Assembly: GCA_040285825.1 (NCBI GenBank) | Contig: JAUPSS010000004.1 | Coordinates: 2,832,550 to 2,896,549, forward strand | Length of the DNA stretch: 64,000 nt | Direction of reading: 5' to 3' | Source: Eukaryota sp. TZLM1-RC | Taxonomy: Eukaryota > Metamonada: BaSk clade | Shown here: piece after piece, positions 30,959 to 42,407 of the stretch | Layout: each line of letters begins with the position of its first letter | How positions within the stretch are numbered: position 1 is the first letter of the stretch | Translations under genes and position numbers: made by a program | Notes under the pieces: model-generated | The model's database searches: none | Seen by the model: the letters and a program-made list of their open reading frames with translations, nothing else | Told to the model about the DNA's origin: nothing

Positions 30959-33604
30959 ATGCAAACAAATTATTTACAACATCCTATTCACTATTTACCT
31001 ATTGACCATTTTTCTATGCCTTTTGAAGTTCCTGATCAAGCTGGAATCTTTGTTTGGAGAATCGACAACTTTGATGTTGTTCCGGAAGAGTTTACAGCCT
31101 CTGACCGCCTCTGTCTTTACGAAGGGGACTGTTATATCATTCTTTATGTCTCTGCCAACTTCAGAGAACGCCATATATTCTACTGGTTGGGAGCCGAGTC
31201 CACCCAAGACGAAAAAGGTACTGCAGCTCTCAAAACCGTCGAACTAGACGATGAACTTGGAGGTGACCCTATTCAACATCGCGAGTGCCAATTCCATGAA
31301 TCCCCTCTCTTCACAAACCTGTTCGTAAATGGTATCGAATACCTTCCCGGTGAAGCTTCTGTCTCGGCCTTTACAAAGGTTGAACGTGATGTTTATGAAC
31401 CTCGACTCCTCCACCTAAAAGGCCGCCGTCGTATTAAGGTTCGCCAAGTCCCTCTTGCTTGTTCCTCGCTCAATGTAGGTGATGTCTTTGTTCTAGATCT
31501 TGGCTTAACACTTTATCAATGGAATGGTAGAGAAAGCTCTCGTTTGGAGAGAGCCAAAGGTCTGGACATCACAATGAAAATCAAGGATGAAGAAAGGAGC
31601 GGAAGACCAATCATTCACATCATTGAAGACGGTCAAGAGGATTCTATTGAAGAGGAGGTGTTGGAAACCTTCTGGGGGTCACTCGAGGGCACGAAGGATG
31701 ACGTGCTTACTGCCGAAGAAGGTGGTGATGATGACGAGGTCGAGAAGCTTGCCAGTACCGAAACCAAACTCTATCACGTTTGCGATGAATCTGGAACCCT
31801 TGAATGCAACTTGGTAGATACTTCTAATGGTCTTGTGAGGGAACTACTCGATGAAGACGATTGCTTTATCCTAGATCTTGGCTCTGAACTCTATGTTTGG
31901 GTTGGGAGGGGATCTACAAAACAGGAAAAGCAAGGTTCTATGCAATTTGCTGAAGATTTCTTGGTGCAACATAATAGGAGCCCTGCTACCCCTATCACAA
32001 GAGTAATTCAGGACGGTGAAACTCCCTTGTTCAAGGATCAGTTCAAAAATTGGGTCAGAAATGACGTGACTAATATTGACTTTTCTAAAAATAGATTGAA
32101 GGAACTAACAGGTCAAGGGAAGTCGGTTGAATTGAAGGATATTGATATTGATGAAGTCATCTCCGCGGAAGCTTCACGTCATGAAAGTCAAATCCATCAA
32201 ATGGATGAGGGGTCAAAAAAACTGAAAATTTGGCGAATCGAAAATTTGAGACGTGTCGAAATCCCCGAGGAAATCTATGGTTCTTTCTACAGTGGTGATT
32301 CTTATATCGTCATGCTTTCCTATACCAGAAAAAACCGTCCATATTGCTACCTCTACTACTACCAAGGAAGAAATTCAACTCGAGATGAAACCACTGCTTC
32401 GGCTTTTCTCACTGTGGCATTAGGTGACGAGCTCAGTGATATTGAGCCGACCCAGGTCAGGGTGGTTCAGAACAAAGAACCTGTCGATTTTATCAATATT
32501 TTCGATGGTAAAATGATCGTTAAGCTTGGTGACTGGGATACTCCTGATGAAGAACGAGAATCTATTTGCCTTTACCATGTTCGAGGTACTACTAGTTTTG
32601 ACACTAGAGCGGTTCAAGTCCCTACTGATGCTGCTAACCTCAACAGTGGAGATGGTTTTGTTGTTCATGATACTATTAATAGTAAGGTTTATGTTTGGTT
32701 AGGTTCAGGATGTAATGAAGCAGAAGAAGAGGTTGCTTTGAAGATTGGTAAAGTATTTGATCAAGAGATGATTGTGGTTAAGGAAGGTGAAGAAGATGAG
32801 GAATTTTGGTCTTGTTTAGGAGGTAAAAAAGAGTATGCTTCTGGTAGAGAACTCGAGCTTCAAGGTGATGTTCCTTCTCGGTTGTTCCAATGTTCAGATG
32901 CTTTGGGTTCATGGCGGGTTGAAGAAATTAATAACTTCTGCCAAGATGATCTCGTCAGTGATGATGTCATGATTCTGGACACCTTTCATACTGTTTTTGT
33001 CTGGGTCGGGAAAGGATCAACTGATAATGAAAAAGAAAAATCTGTTGAAAGTGCCGAAAAGTATATCAAGTCTGTTAATGATGGCAGGAGTGAAGATACC
33101 CCCATTGTAAAAGTTTTTGAAGGTTCAGAACCTCCTATTTTTACATCGCATTTCATTGGTTGGCAAGAGAAAACTATTGCTGAATTTGTTGATCCATATG
33201 AAGAACGATTGGCTAAACTTCGGGAACGTAAGCAAAGTGCTCCTGGTTTTGCCCAGGTTGCCAAAGAAAAGAAAGAATCATTTGTTGATCCTTTGGCTAA
33301 TAAAACGCCCAAAAAACAGACAGACAAGGAAGCTGAATTCCTTTCACAAACTAAAGTTAAGCTCGTTACTGAACGGGAAGGTAATACCACCCCCTCTGTT
33401 AATCTTACTAGTGCAAAGGACACAATTCCTCCTAAAACATTGGCCAAATTGACCAATTTACCTGATGAATTTGATAGAACTTGTCTGGAAAGTTATCTAG
33501 ATGATGAGGCCTTTGCTAAAGAATTTGGAATGTCCAAGGGTGAGTTCTATGCATTGCCAAAGTGGAAGCAAGTGCGAAAAAAGAAGGAAACTGGTTTCTT
33601 TTAA
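30959..33604 (+). CDS. VIL: Villin: six gelsolin-like domains plus headpiece
   Basis: Villins cap, sever and bundle actin filaments in a calcium-dependent way. The 881 residues contain six gelsolin repeats (about residues 25-140, 150-250, 265-375, 410-525, 540-635 and 645-755). Repeated signatures are VWRIDNFDVVP, DCYIILY, FYWLGAESTQDE, VFVLDLG, LYVWVGRGST and VFVWVGKGSTDNEK. A charged linker follows, then a C-terminal headpiece ending YLDDEAFAKEFGMSKGEFYA-LPKWKQ-KKK-GFF, which keeps the hydrophobic core and the basic actin-binding patch. The first ATG (30959) adds 19 residues before MPFEVPDQAG; ATG at 31016 is an equally good start. There is no intron across 2.6 kb. AATAAA lies at 33628-33633. 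The 5' flank is Fanzor relic DNA, so the promoter must lie in it or upstream. Confidence 0.93.
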   Translation: MQTNYLQHPIHYLPIDHFSMPFEVPDQAGIFVWRIDNFDVVPEEFTASDRLCLYEGDCYIILYVSANFRERHIFYWLGAESTQDEKGTAALKTVELDDELGGDPIQHRECQFHESPLFTNLFVNGIEYLPGEASVSAFTKVERDVYEPRLLHLKGRRRIKVRQVPLACSSLNVGDVFVLDLGLTLYQWNGRESSRLERAKGLDITMKIKDEERSGRPIIHIIEDGQEDSIEEEVLETFWGSLEGTKDDVLTAEEGGDDDEVEKLASTETKLYHVCDESGTLECNLVDTSNGLVRELLDEDDCFILDLGSELYVWVGRGSTKQEKQGSMQFAEDFLVQHNRSPATPITRVIQDGETPLFKDQFKNWVRNDVTNIDFSKNRLKELTGQGKSVELKDIDIDEVISAEASRHESQIHQMDEGSKKLKIWRIENLRRVEIPEEIYGSFYSGDSYIVMLSYTRKNRPYCYLYYYQGRNSTRDETTASAFLTVALGDELSDIEPTQVRVVQNKEPVDFINIFDGKMIVKLGDWDTPDEERESICLYHVRGTTSFDTRAVQVPTDAANLNSGDGFVVHDTINSKVYVWLGSGCNEAEEEVALKIGKVFDQEMIVVKEGEEDEEFWSCLGGKKEYASGRELELQGDVPSRLFQCSDALGSWRVEEINNFCQDDLVSDDVMILDTFHTVFVWVGKGSTDNEKEKSVESAEKYIKSVNDGRSEDTPIVKVFEGSEPPIFTSHFIGWQEKTIAEFVDPYEERLAKLRERKQSAPGFAQVAKEKKESFVDPLANKTPKKQTDKEAEFLSQTKVKLVTEREGNTTPSVNLTSAKDTIPPKTLAKLTNLPDEFDRTCLESYLDDEAFAKEFGMSKGEFYALPKWKQVRKKKETGFF

Positions 33605-33733
33605 ATGTATTCTTGTTTATATTTTGTAATAAATTTGTTTATATAAATGAGTTTTTAATACAATTTGTTAATTAAATCAGAGCAAAGTTGTCCATTTTCG
33701 TGTTTTACCGCACTATTTTAAAAACCACAGCAA

Positions 33734-34087
33734 TCAATTGAATTGGAAATTGCAATTCAGTTTCTGTTCAGTATTTGGTGGTGCGATAGGTGTGAGGAGT
33801 TCTTGAGGTGCGAACTTTTGTGCAAAAAATTCAAACAAATGAAGTAACCAAACCTTCTTCGTTAAAATGAAGTCAATGAGGATGATGTCAAACACTGAAT
33901 TAACGAACCATTCATCGAATTCTTTGTACAATTCTTGTGTAATCGGAAGCAAATCCTCCTCCTCATGAATTTCCTTCTCCCAGTATAATGTGGAGTTCGC
34001 TAGCATCATTGGATCCTTGTATAAACAGAAACTACGACACAGAGGTTTATAACTGGAGGTCAAGATAAACTGGGGATGACGTGACAT
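33734..34087 (-). CDS. Hypothetical 117-residue protein
   Basis: An open frame convergent with villin, 130 bp from its stop. It is rich in acidic and aromatic residues (EIHEEEDLLPITQELYKEFD; FVNSVFDIILIDFILTKKVW) with one moderately hydrophobic stretch. No family is recognised. It could be a small gene, an exon or a relic; base composition is only slightly above the flanks. Confidence 0.3.
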   Translation of the reverse strand: MSRHPQFILTSSYKPLCRSFCLYKDPMMLANSTLYWEKEIHEEEDLLPITQELYKEFDEWFVNSVFDIILIDFILTKKVWLLHLFEFFAQKFAPQELLTPIAPPNTEQKLNCNFQFN

Positions 34088-34619
34088 TACGTGATATTGT
34101 AACTAATAAACTAAATACTAATAATATCTATCTGAATTGGCTCTAAGCCAACAATAGCTACAAATATTGACGTTTTTTTTCTATCATCATCTTAAGTTGT
34201 GCCAAGAGCTGGCTGATAAGTAATTGCATGTACTACATAGTAATGGTTTAAAACCAGAGAAGGAACTTGTACCGACCACATTTTGCGCAATTGCAATATT
34301 TTTAGGACAAGTATGGCATCCTTTTGAAAAATATGATTCAATAAATCAACAAGGGGACCAACTTGTCTCAATTCTTTTCTTATACTTGTACCTTCAAATG
34401 AGTACCTTTCATTCTCAAATTCTCTTTTGCAAGAACCAACTCACCAAATTCACCTAAATAAGTTGACTTCAGTTGTTTTCTCAATGGAGAAGCATTATTT
34501 TAAAATTCCTTAAAATTTGGAAATTTTGAAACTTTCTGTATTACCATTTTTCCTTCCTCTACATAAAACCGTTTAACTTACAAGCTGGCTGAACCGCGAT
34601 CATTGCTTCTATTCTTTCT
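34088..34619. other. AT-rich spacer before a family A copy
   Basis: No gene is supported. The true 5' end of the family A copy may lie in here, as I could not find a target-site duplication at its presumed edge. Confidence 0.3.
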
Positions 34620-37600
34620 TGTTGATGCCTGAATCAGTTTCTGATTCTAATGGAGTCAAAAGAAAGAACGATAGACAACAAGATGCTCAAGACGTCCTTT
34701 CCACCTCTCCTCCTCATCCTCTTCTCTCTTCATTTTTGGACAAAAAAATTCTGATCAAGAATTTTTAGAAAATCACGATGAAAACAAAGGTTGTTCAAAA
34801 ACAAAGCCACGCTCCTACAGATGCTCAAAGTGTCGACAACAAGGACATAATGCTCGAACAGGCCCCAATGTTACAAAAAATAATGTGGCAAATTCTGAAA
34901 CAAAATGTAAAAGAAAATTTATTAGAAGAAAAGAGTCTAAGGTAGAACCCATAAATGATGATCCACAAGTTGTTGCAAAACCAGTTAGCAATCGATTGAA
35001 GCACAAAACTTGCAACAATTGTGGTATTTTTTTAGAAAAAATGCAAAAGGAAAAACTTCTGATCGATGCTTGAAATGCCGCATAGTTGATAACTACCATC
35101 CTCCCATAAGAATACCTCAAGAAATTCATCCGACCAAATGCAATGAATTTGCTTTCGTTTTTCAAAGATTTTTGGATCAAGGAAAGTATGCTATCAATAT
35201 TATTTGGGAATTTTTTGGTTCTTTTTGTCCTCCTTTTGAACAAAATTGCGTAAATATTTCCGAAGATTTAACTAATATAGCACCGAGAAATTAGTCATCC
35301 GAGAAATTAAGTAAAATTTTTGAAGACCAATGCTTTGACAACAAATGGTCCAAAGCTTTGTCAGCTTTAAGTCCCGGAGTTAAAGCACCCAACAATGAAA
35401 ATACAATAGATAAACTAAAAATACTTCATCCTTATGAAGACCCTATAATGGATCAAAATTTTTATGGCACATACTGGGAAAGTTATCCATTGATGCCATC
35501 AGAAGTTTTTTCGGTGATCAAAAAGAGACCACGCGGTAAGTCTGCCGGACTTTCTGGTATTACTATTGATCATGTAAAAGCCGCAATTATTTCTTCAGAA
35601 GATTGTCTTGGTTTATTGACCAAATTTTTCAACAAAATATTATCTGGTCAACTCAAATACCCAGAAGAATTAAGAAGTTCTCGTTTGACTGCACTTGTCA
35701 AAAATTCAAAAATGGATGTTCGTCCTATTGCAGTCTCTGAGAGCTTACACAATATTTTTTCTGCGTGTTGCTTAAGCAGGTTCAACGAGAAAGCAAAAAA
35801 AAATTTTTATTACCCTTTCAATATGGTATTAATTAATACCACAGATGGAGTCTCTTCAGCGATATTTGCTACTGATGTTTTATTTCGCCAAAATGAATCC
35901 AATGTTTGTATGTCATTGGATTTTAGTAATGCTTTCAATTCACTAAGTCGTTGCAGTATCCATGGTGCTCTATTGCAATATATGCCGGAATTGATACCAT
36001 ATTTTCAATCAACATATTGCACATATTCTGATTTACATTTTGGTAATAACATTTTGAGTTCATCAAGTGGTGTAAAGCAAGGAGATCCGTTAGGGCCTCT
36101 TTTGTTTTGTTTGGCCATTCATCCTATTTTACTGCAAATTCAAGAGATGTTTCCTTCACTAAAAATGATTGCAAATATGGTTGATGTTGTGCTTATTGGT
36201 GATTTAAATATTGTGAAACAAGCAACTGTATGTTTTAAAGAATTATTTACCAAAATTGGTCTCCGACTTAATTTACTTAAATGTGTTTTGTTATCGAATT
36301 CTCCAATTTCCACAATAGTTGATGGTATTGAAATTCAAGCCAAATTATATTCAATTGATGCTATTCGTCATTTGGGTTCGTTTTTAGGAAATAATGATGA
36401 AATTACCAAAAAATTGTTTGAAAAGTTGAACTCAATTTCTGACAAAATTGACCGAATGATGAATTTAGATATAAAAAAACACATCAAATTTACCATTATA
36501 GGACTGTGTTTTAGTTCCAATTTTAATCATATATTTCGATCTACAAATCCTCTCATCACTAGACCTTTGGCTCAGAAGTTTAATGAGTTACGTGCAAAAG
36601 TTCTGTCTCAATTACTGGGATGTAAAATGTTTCAAATTCCAGATCATGCTTACCTTAGTCCACATTATGGCGGTTTAGGGTGGACGAAGGCATCTATTCT
36701 TACCTCGTGTGCTTTTGTTGGTGGATGCAGAAATGCAATCTTTGAGTTTTCCGAAAGATTTGCAGATTGGGAAGATTTATTGATGAAAACGCAAAGTTCC
36801 ACTGTTTTTGCATTAAATGAAGAAATTTCAAAAATTGATGTAGAAAAATGGGGTCGATGTTTTCCCCGTTCATTCAATGGCAATATTCCAGAAAAAAATG
36901 TTTTAAATTTGAAGTACACTCTTCGAACATTACAGAAACGATTGACTGGAATGTATGAAAAAGATCTTTATAATAATATATGCAGCTCGGCTGTTTTAAA
37001 TCAAGATCTTCACTCATTGTTATTGGAAAAGGGTGTTTGTGAAAACAAGTCGTCAGATGCTTCACTTTTTGTAACTATTGTACCACGAAGATTTGGATTG
37101 TGTGCCACTAATGAAGCATTTGTAACAAAAATGAGATTATATTTGAACATCCCCATTAATCAATTATTATCAAAAGAAAAATGTATTTGTTCGAATTCAC
37201 CTCAACTCACTTTGAGCCATGCTCTGAATTGCTCTAAATTGATAACTTATCGTTCTTCATTACATGATGCTGTTAGAGACACTGTTTTCAATATGGCACA
37301 AACTGCAAGGATATCGTGTATCAAAGAGCCCCTGCTGAAAGAAACACTTTCTCTGAATAATTTTGGTTCTGATGATAGAGGTGATGTATACTGTGATTGG
37401 ATTGATAATTCTGAAGTTATTGTTGACTTTGTCTCATGTAATGTTGCAAATGATACTTTGGTTCACAGAAGAAAACTTAATCCTGTGGCTGCTCTGGATT
37501 TTAAAGCAAAAGAGAAACATAGAAAATATGATAAAGATATTGAAGAGGCTAATGTCGATAGAAATACACAGCTGGTTTTTATTGCTTTCCCCTTTTCGAT

Positions 37601-37878
37601 AAATGGAAGATTATCAGTTGAAGCAGAAACTTTTTTGGATGACTTCCAAAAAATGGTGCAAGAAAAACAATGAAAAGATTTGATATATTTTTATAGCGTT
37701 CACGGATTCAATTTGCCATTATTAATAGGTTACCTCGGTTTTTCAATCGAATAAGAGAAGCTTTGGCTAGACAGCAAGCAGATCAAGGTTTTGTAGAGGA
37801 AATCTTGGTTCAATGATAGTCGTCCCATTAGTATTGAGTTAATTTAATTAAGTGTGCAAATTCAATAAATACAAAGCC
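34620..37878 (+). mobile_element. Family A non-LTR retroelement, most complete copy
   Basis: Reading begins at ATG 34625 (MPESVSDSNGVKRKND). A first knuckle-like motif YRCSKCRQQGHNARTG lacks the expected last Cys. A second Cys cluster (CNNCG...RCLKCR) follows. Then come the RT region (35358-37673: RPRGKSAGLSGITIDHVKAA; SLDFSNAFNSLSR; KQGDPLGPLLFCLAIHPILL), the Cys/His cluster CICSNSPQLTLSHALNC, and an endonuclease-like block RGDVYCDWID...VDFVSCNV...KHRKYDKDI. The 3' end is ATAGTCGTCCCATTAGTATT...TTCAATAAATACAA. Stops and frameshifts occur at about 34767, 35045, 35292 and 37671. The RT palm motif reads NMVD at 36174-36185 instead of YMDD, so a catalytic Asp is lost. No endonuclease of the APE type is seen upstream. 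The copy is inactive. Confidence 0.85.
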
Positions 37879-39696
37879 ATTGAAGAAATTTTCATTTGCC
37901 ACTTCTGTGCACTTTTTCGAGGATTCTCCAAGGATGTGAAGTCAATATCATGAATAACTTTCTGTGCATTCTTCTTTTGATTGATCAGTCAGAACTACTT
38001 CATCTTGAACCACTGAAGTTTGGCCACACCAAAGGGATTTAAGTATAAAATACAATAAAATATGAATTTTTTGTGAATTCAAAGTAACCATGGTTTAATC
38101 TTTTGGCAACAGCATTGATCACATCATACTCATTTCAGTCTACAGTGTCTGTTTTTGTTAGAATTTGAGCTGATAATTTTTGTTGAGTGGTAAGTTAAAT
38201 GAACTATAGTTTCTGTTTTGTGATATACTTTTTCCCAAATAACCCCTTTTTTTAAAAATTCAATTGAAACAGAATGTCCATTGACTGCAATTATATAATG
38301 AAAAACATTTAGAGCTCGTTGTCATTATTCGTAGAAAATTGTTTTACATTATTACTTTCACACAATGTTTTGTTATTTAATTGTACTTTCTGAGAATTTG
38401 TTGATCTTGTTCGGAAAAACGCACCTCCCATTCCCATTTTGATATCCGCAAGGCATAAGAGAATTCCAGTCGAGCAAGTTAAGGATTTTCGATATTTTGT
38501 AGCAATTATTTTAGATTCCTAGCTGTATTTTTGCTACTGGACACACACTCCATCTGAGATAACATTCACAAACATAACAATGTATTTTGGCAAAACTTCT
38601 GACATTAAAGAGGAGGGTTGTTCATAGTGTCAGTGTTTTATTGTGGTTGAATTTTAAATTGAACACTAGTCCCTTCTCTTTTTCCTTCCCTGCCTAATCC
38701 CTACCTAATCATTTTTTTGTGTTTCTGACTTATTGAGATGCCTTTGACCTTTGAAATCTTAATGTCCATTCTAATTCTTGTATATAGATCAACTGAAAGG
38801 GTCAACATTTGTGTAATACATTGACACACCTTTACAATACATTTACACAGTTTATTTATGTAAGATTGACAAAACAGAACCACTAGACCAAACCTTAAAC
38901 AAATCTGAATCTGATAGAACAAATCGGTCCCTTGGAAGAATTCTTAAATCATGAACATTTAATAGAGGTTGTAGGAAAGTTCGTTGTGAAAGTTTATTTA
39001 AAACTTGATTAGCTTTTACATAACCCATATCAGTAAGTTCTTTGGCAAAAAATCTGGCATCAATTAAATAATCAAACTTAAAACTTAACTTCATTGGTTG
39101 TGTTATCAAAAGGACGTGAAACACTTGTCAACCAGTGAATTTAATACAAGCAAACTGTCAAGTTGTTGCATGGCCGAGAATATTCAAGCAGCCTCATGGC
39201 CGCTCCGTATCTGTACTGAGTGTTAAATAGTATATGACAGAGATATTTCCGCTGCAAAAAATATACAAATTAAGAAGAAAGCGGAATTGTGGCCGGAAAG
39301 ATACATTTGCCCAGATACTCTGTTAAGGACATGAATGAGGAACCTGAGCATACAGAAACAAAAACTTTGGAAAAACTGATATTCTATTTTGAGTTTATTA
39401 TTATTTTTTCAATTTTTTTGAGAATCTTTTGAGACTGATCTACAAAAAGCTTAGTAGCATTTGGTAGATCCACTTAGATACATCAAGTCGCGAGGCTTTG
39501 TTCTGTGAAAGCAGTAGGTAATTTAAGTGAGGTAGCCAATTGATGAAGATCATGATTGTCTTTGTCAAATGACGCTACATGTCTCTTACAGCCTGTGAGT
39601 CGACATTGAGAAAGTTGAAAACAGGAGTGAATTTCACATGGAAATGCGAATTCACAATATACTTCACAGTATATAATATCTAATCCCATCCTCTAT
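37879..39696. other. Long AT-rich gap with unassigned fragments
   Basis: A minus-strand frame at 38852-39124 is coding-like (FDYLIDARFFAKELTDMGYV; LLNVHDLRILPRDRFVLSDS) but I cannot assign it. At 39335-39385 GAACCTGAGCATACAGAA and its A-rich continuation recur at 45073-45110. A 68-codon Cys-rich minus frame at 39483-39689 backs onto the coiled-coil gene start, and I cannot support it as a gene. Confidence 0.4.
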
Positions 39697-40737
39697 ATGC
39701 CCTGCTCCTGTATTTGTCATTCCAAATTTGCATCTCTTCACCAGGCATATGAATCTCTCAAAGCTAAAACCAAAGATCACGACTCTTTGGTCTCCTCTAA
39801 ATCAATGGAGATTGCCCGTCTCAAAGACGAAAACATTGAACTCCAACGATCACTCCTCACTGTTCAAGATGAACTATCAACTCTCCGTGATAAGGCTTTC
39901 GAAGCTGATGCACTTCGCAAGGAAAACATCCAACTTCAACAAGAACTGGAAAAGACTGATACTCTCAAACTAGAACTAGACTCACTGAATTTGAAGGTGG
40001 CAGAACAAAGAAAGAGAAAAGAGCGAGAACTACCTCTATCAACCAAGATTTCTGAACTTCTAACAGAGAATTCCGAACTCAAGCAAGAGTTAAAAAGTGA
40101 TTCGAGCAAAATAAAAGAACTGGAGGACACAGTTCATACCTTGGAAAAACACAAATGCGAATTAGAATCGACTAATTATCATTTGGAGGAGAGAATTAAA
40201 ATGATTCAAGCTAAGTACAATGCTGAAATCCGTAGTATTTATGCTGAATTCGACTTGTTAGATTCTCAAAAAAATAAAATGGAGCAATTGGCAAGTAGGT
40301 ATAGGGAAGAGATGCAATCAACACGTCATCATACGTCACCATCACGTCAGCAACCTAATCAATCTGATTTAGTTGCCGAAATTGAGGGTCTAAAACGAAG
40401 AATTGATTCAATTCAATCTTCACAAAGTCAGCAACCACAACATCAAGACACATCATCACTAGCTCAAAATTCGACGATCAAAACCCCTGAAAGAAGAAGA
40501 AATGATTTGACTCCAACCAAAGTACTGGAAGCGTTTGATGCAAAGTTAAGAAGCATACAGAATTCTGTGAGGAAAAGCAAGTGTGAAGTAGAAGAAATGG
40601 TCGATGTTGGTAGTGTTGACCCTTTTGTTGATTTGGATTTGGAATGTTTTGAGAAAAGTTTAGCTCCCAAGAAGACAAAGAAAGGGTCAAGTAGGCTGAA
40701 AAGCAAAAGTACTCCAAGAAGAAGGCCTTGGAGGTGA
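39697..40737 (+). CDS. Coiled-coil protein, unidentified
   Basis: 346 residues. A short Cys/His start (MPCSCICHSKF) is followed by about 190 residues of heptad coiled coil (ESLKAKTKDHDSLVSSKSME; ENSELKQELKSDSSKIKELE; YHLEERIKMIQAKYNAEIRS). After a Gln/Ser/His-rich linker (residues ~205-260) comes a basic C-terminus (PKKTKKGSSRLKSKSTPRRR). TGA stop. TPERRRNDLTPTKV contains two S/T-P sites typical of cell-cycle kinase targets, and the basic tail could be nuclear or microtubule-binding. Those roles are inference; the family is not recognised. An SMC-like or kinetochore/centrosomal protein would look like this. Confidence 0.65.
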   Translation: MPCSCICHSKFASLHQAYESLKAKTKDHDSLVSSKSMEIARLKDENIELQRSLLTVQDELSTLRDKAFEADALRKENIQLQQELEKTDTLKLELDSLNLKVAEQRKRKERELPLSTKISELLTENSELKQELKSDSSKIKELEDTVHTLEKHKCELESTNYHLEERIKMIQAKYNAEIRSIYAEFDLLDSQKNKMEQLASRYREEMQSTRHHTSPSRQQPNQSDLVAEIEGLKRRIDSIQSSQSQQPQHQDTSSLAQNSTIKTPERRRNDLTPTKVLEAFDAKLRSIQNSVRKSKCEVEEMVDVGSVDPFVDLDLECFEKSLAPKKTKKGSSRLKSKSTPRRRPWR

Positions 40738-41397
40738 GTGACCAAGTGTTTTGTAATTCAAATTTTGTATATTTCAAACTAATAACTACTAAATCTAGTA
40801 TTTAAATTTAGATTTTAGTATTGTCAAATCTGTATATACTAATAATTTGTTCATTATGATTTGGAGTTTTAAAAAGGAGTTTTTTATCTTTATAAGTTTC
40901 AATTTCATCAGTGCTTTTACTACTTTCGTCCATATGTTTTTATCGTATCATTTAATCTCCAATTTCATTTTTTTCAAAAGTTTAATAAAATTGTCCCCTC
41001 GATCTCTCTTTAGTTTCCTATTTGAATACAGTTTGAGTTTCCTCTTCACAGGACAACCAAAATAGAGTCATTTATTCTATCTGTTGAATAATTGCTGATG
41101 TGCTTCTGATTCTTTTATTCCTCCTATTGGCAAACAGAACTAATTGACTGATTTTTGTTTAGAAGATTTGTTGAATTACTCTTATATTAAGTTTGTTCTC
41201 CTTTGTTGAGTTAATTTCTGGGTTGATATAAAGATGAGATAAAACTTTAAGTTCTAACCTTTCAGCAATCAATCAAGTACTTCGTTTAAGTAAATTTGTT
41301 TCAGCACAATAACGACATAAATAGTTTAAAATACATACTAAACAATTAAAAGAAGGATAATAGAGATAAAAAAATAACTACTAGCACTCATAAAAAC
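40738..41397. other. AT-rich intergenic region
   Basis: Between the convergent coiled-coil and RRP45 genes. No gene, RNA or transposon hallmark is seen. Confidence 0.4.
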
Positions 41398-42228
41398 CTA
41401 CATGTTTAAATCAATGTCTTCATCTTCTGCAACATTTGGCTCCACAACCACCTTGCTAATTCTATCCAAAAGCTCCAAACCTTGCTCTCTGGCTAAGCCA
41501 ATCCCCTCAGTTAGTAAGGCCTTGTCAATTGGCAACCCTGAAAATGACAACTCAACCAACTCAGAGTGTTTATTGACTGAAACAGAAAGAGTTGAATCAG
41601 CTATATACTCTTCTTCATTGGTAGGATCCAAAACCAGCATTCCTTCAACAACCGCCATAGTAACAGATACGGGGAGATGAAACAAAGGGAGTGCTGTAGG
41701 AGGTTGAAGATCAGTGGGTTGAACAATAGATTGACCACTCTCATCAATAAAAACGACAGGAAGTTTGGAATGTGAAAGTAGACAAGAGGTACACAAGACA
41801 CAGGCATCGTGGGCATTGCCATCATCGTTGAGTACAGTAGTGTCGATAGAGATTTTCCATACAGCTTTACCAGAGGTGATACAGAGGGCTTCCGATTCAA
41901 TACATTGGGTTTCTCTAAAGATTCGTTCTATAGAACGATTTATGCTAGAAGTGTCCAGTGAGGCTGGATCTGGAGCAGCCAATGGTGAATATGAAGTAGA
42001 GAAGTACACAAGTCCTTCCTGTGGACGATCAGGGAATGGCTTGACAATTTCTGAGGATATTTGAGTGAAAACATGAGTATTACCAAGGATAGTTTCACAA
42101 GAAGTTTCCCGAAGACTGAACGAAATGTCCCGTATTCGAGAGAGGGGACGAAAATCAGGACGAATTCCTGAAGCTATTGATTCACGGATAAACTCTGCCT
42201 GATTTAATGAGAAGGTAAACTCCCTCAT
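41398..42228 (-). CDS. EXOSC9: Exosome subunit RRP45/EXOSC9 (RNase PH-like)
   Basis: RRP45 is one of six RNase PH-like proteins that form the ring of the eukaryotic RNA exosome, which degrades and processes RNA in nucleus and cytosol. About 276 residues start at the first ATG, 42226-42228 (MREFTFSLNQAEFIRESIAS). The frame continues two codons upstream, without another ATG. Family marks are GIRPDFRPLSRIRDISFSL, LGNTHVFTQISSEIVKPFPD, EGLVYFSTSYSPLAAP, RIFRETQCIESEALCI and GKAVWKISIDTTVLNDDGN. LVLDPTNEEEYIADSTLSVS then NKH mirrors the VDP-x-x-EE...MNKH of EXOSC9. The usual disordered C-terminal extension of animal EXOSC9 is short here, an acidic tail (EDEDIDLNM). TAG stop. Confidence 0.92.
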   Translation of the reverse strand: MREFTFSLNQAEFIRESIASGIRPDFRPLSRIRDISFSLRETSCETILGNTHVFTQISSEIVKPFPDRPQEGLVYFSTSYSPLAAPDPASLDTSSINRSIERIFRETQCIESEALCITSGKAVWKISIDTTVLNDDGNAHDACVLCTSCLLSHSKLPVVFIDESGQSIVQPTDLQPPTALPLFHLPVSVTMAVVEGMLVLDPTNEEEYIADSTLSVSVNKHSELVELSFSGLPIDKALLTEGIGLAREQGLELLDRISKVVVEPNVAEDEDIDLNM

Positions 42229-42407
42229 TGTCAAATGTTAAAAGGTATTGTAATAGTTGATAAATAGCAAATTGAGGAGCTGTGAGGTTTTCAATGCATA
42301 CTTTATCTGGAATGTCAATTTCCAATACTTCAACCACATCCTCATGTCTAAACTCAACCGTCCGGAGATGATCGACTTAGATTAAAATACGTTGGATTTG
42401 AAGACTC

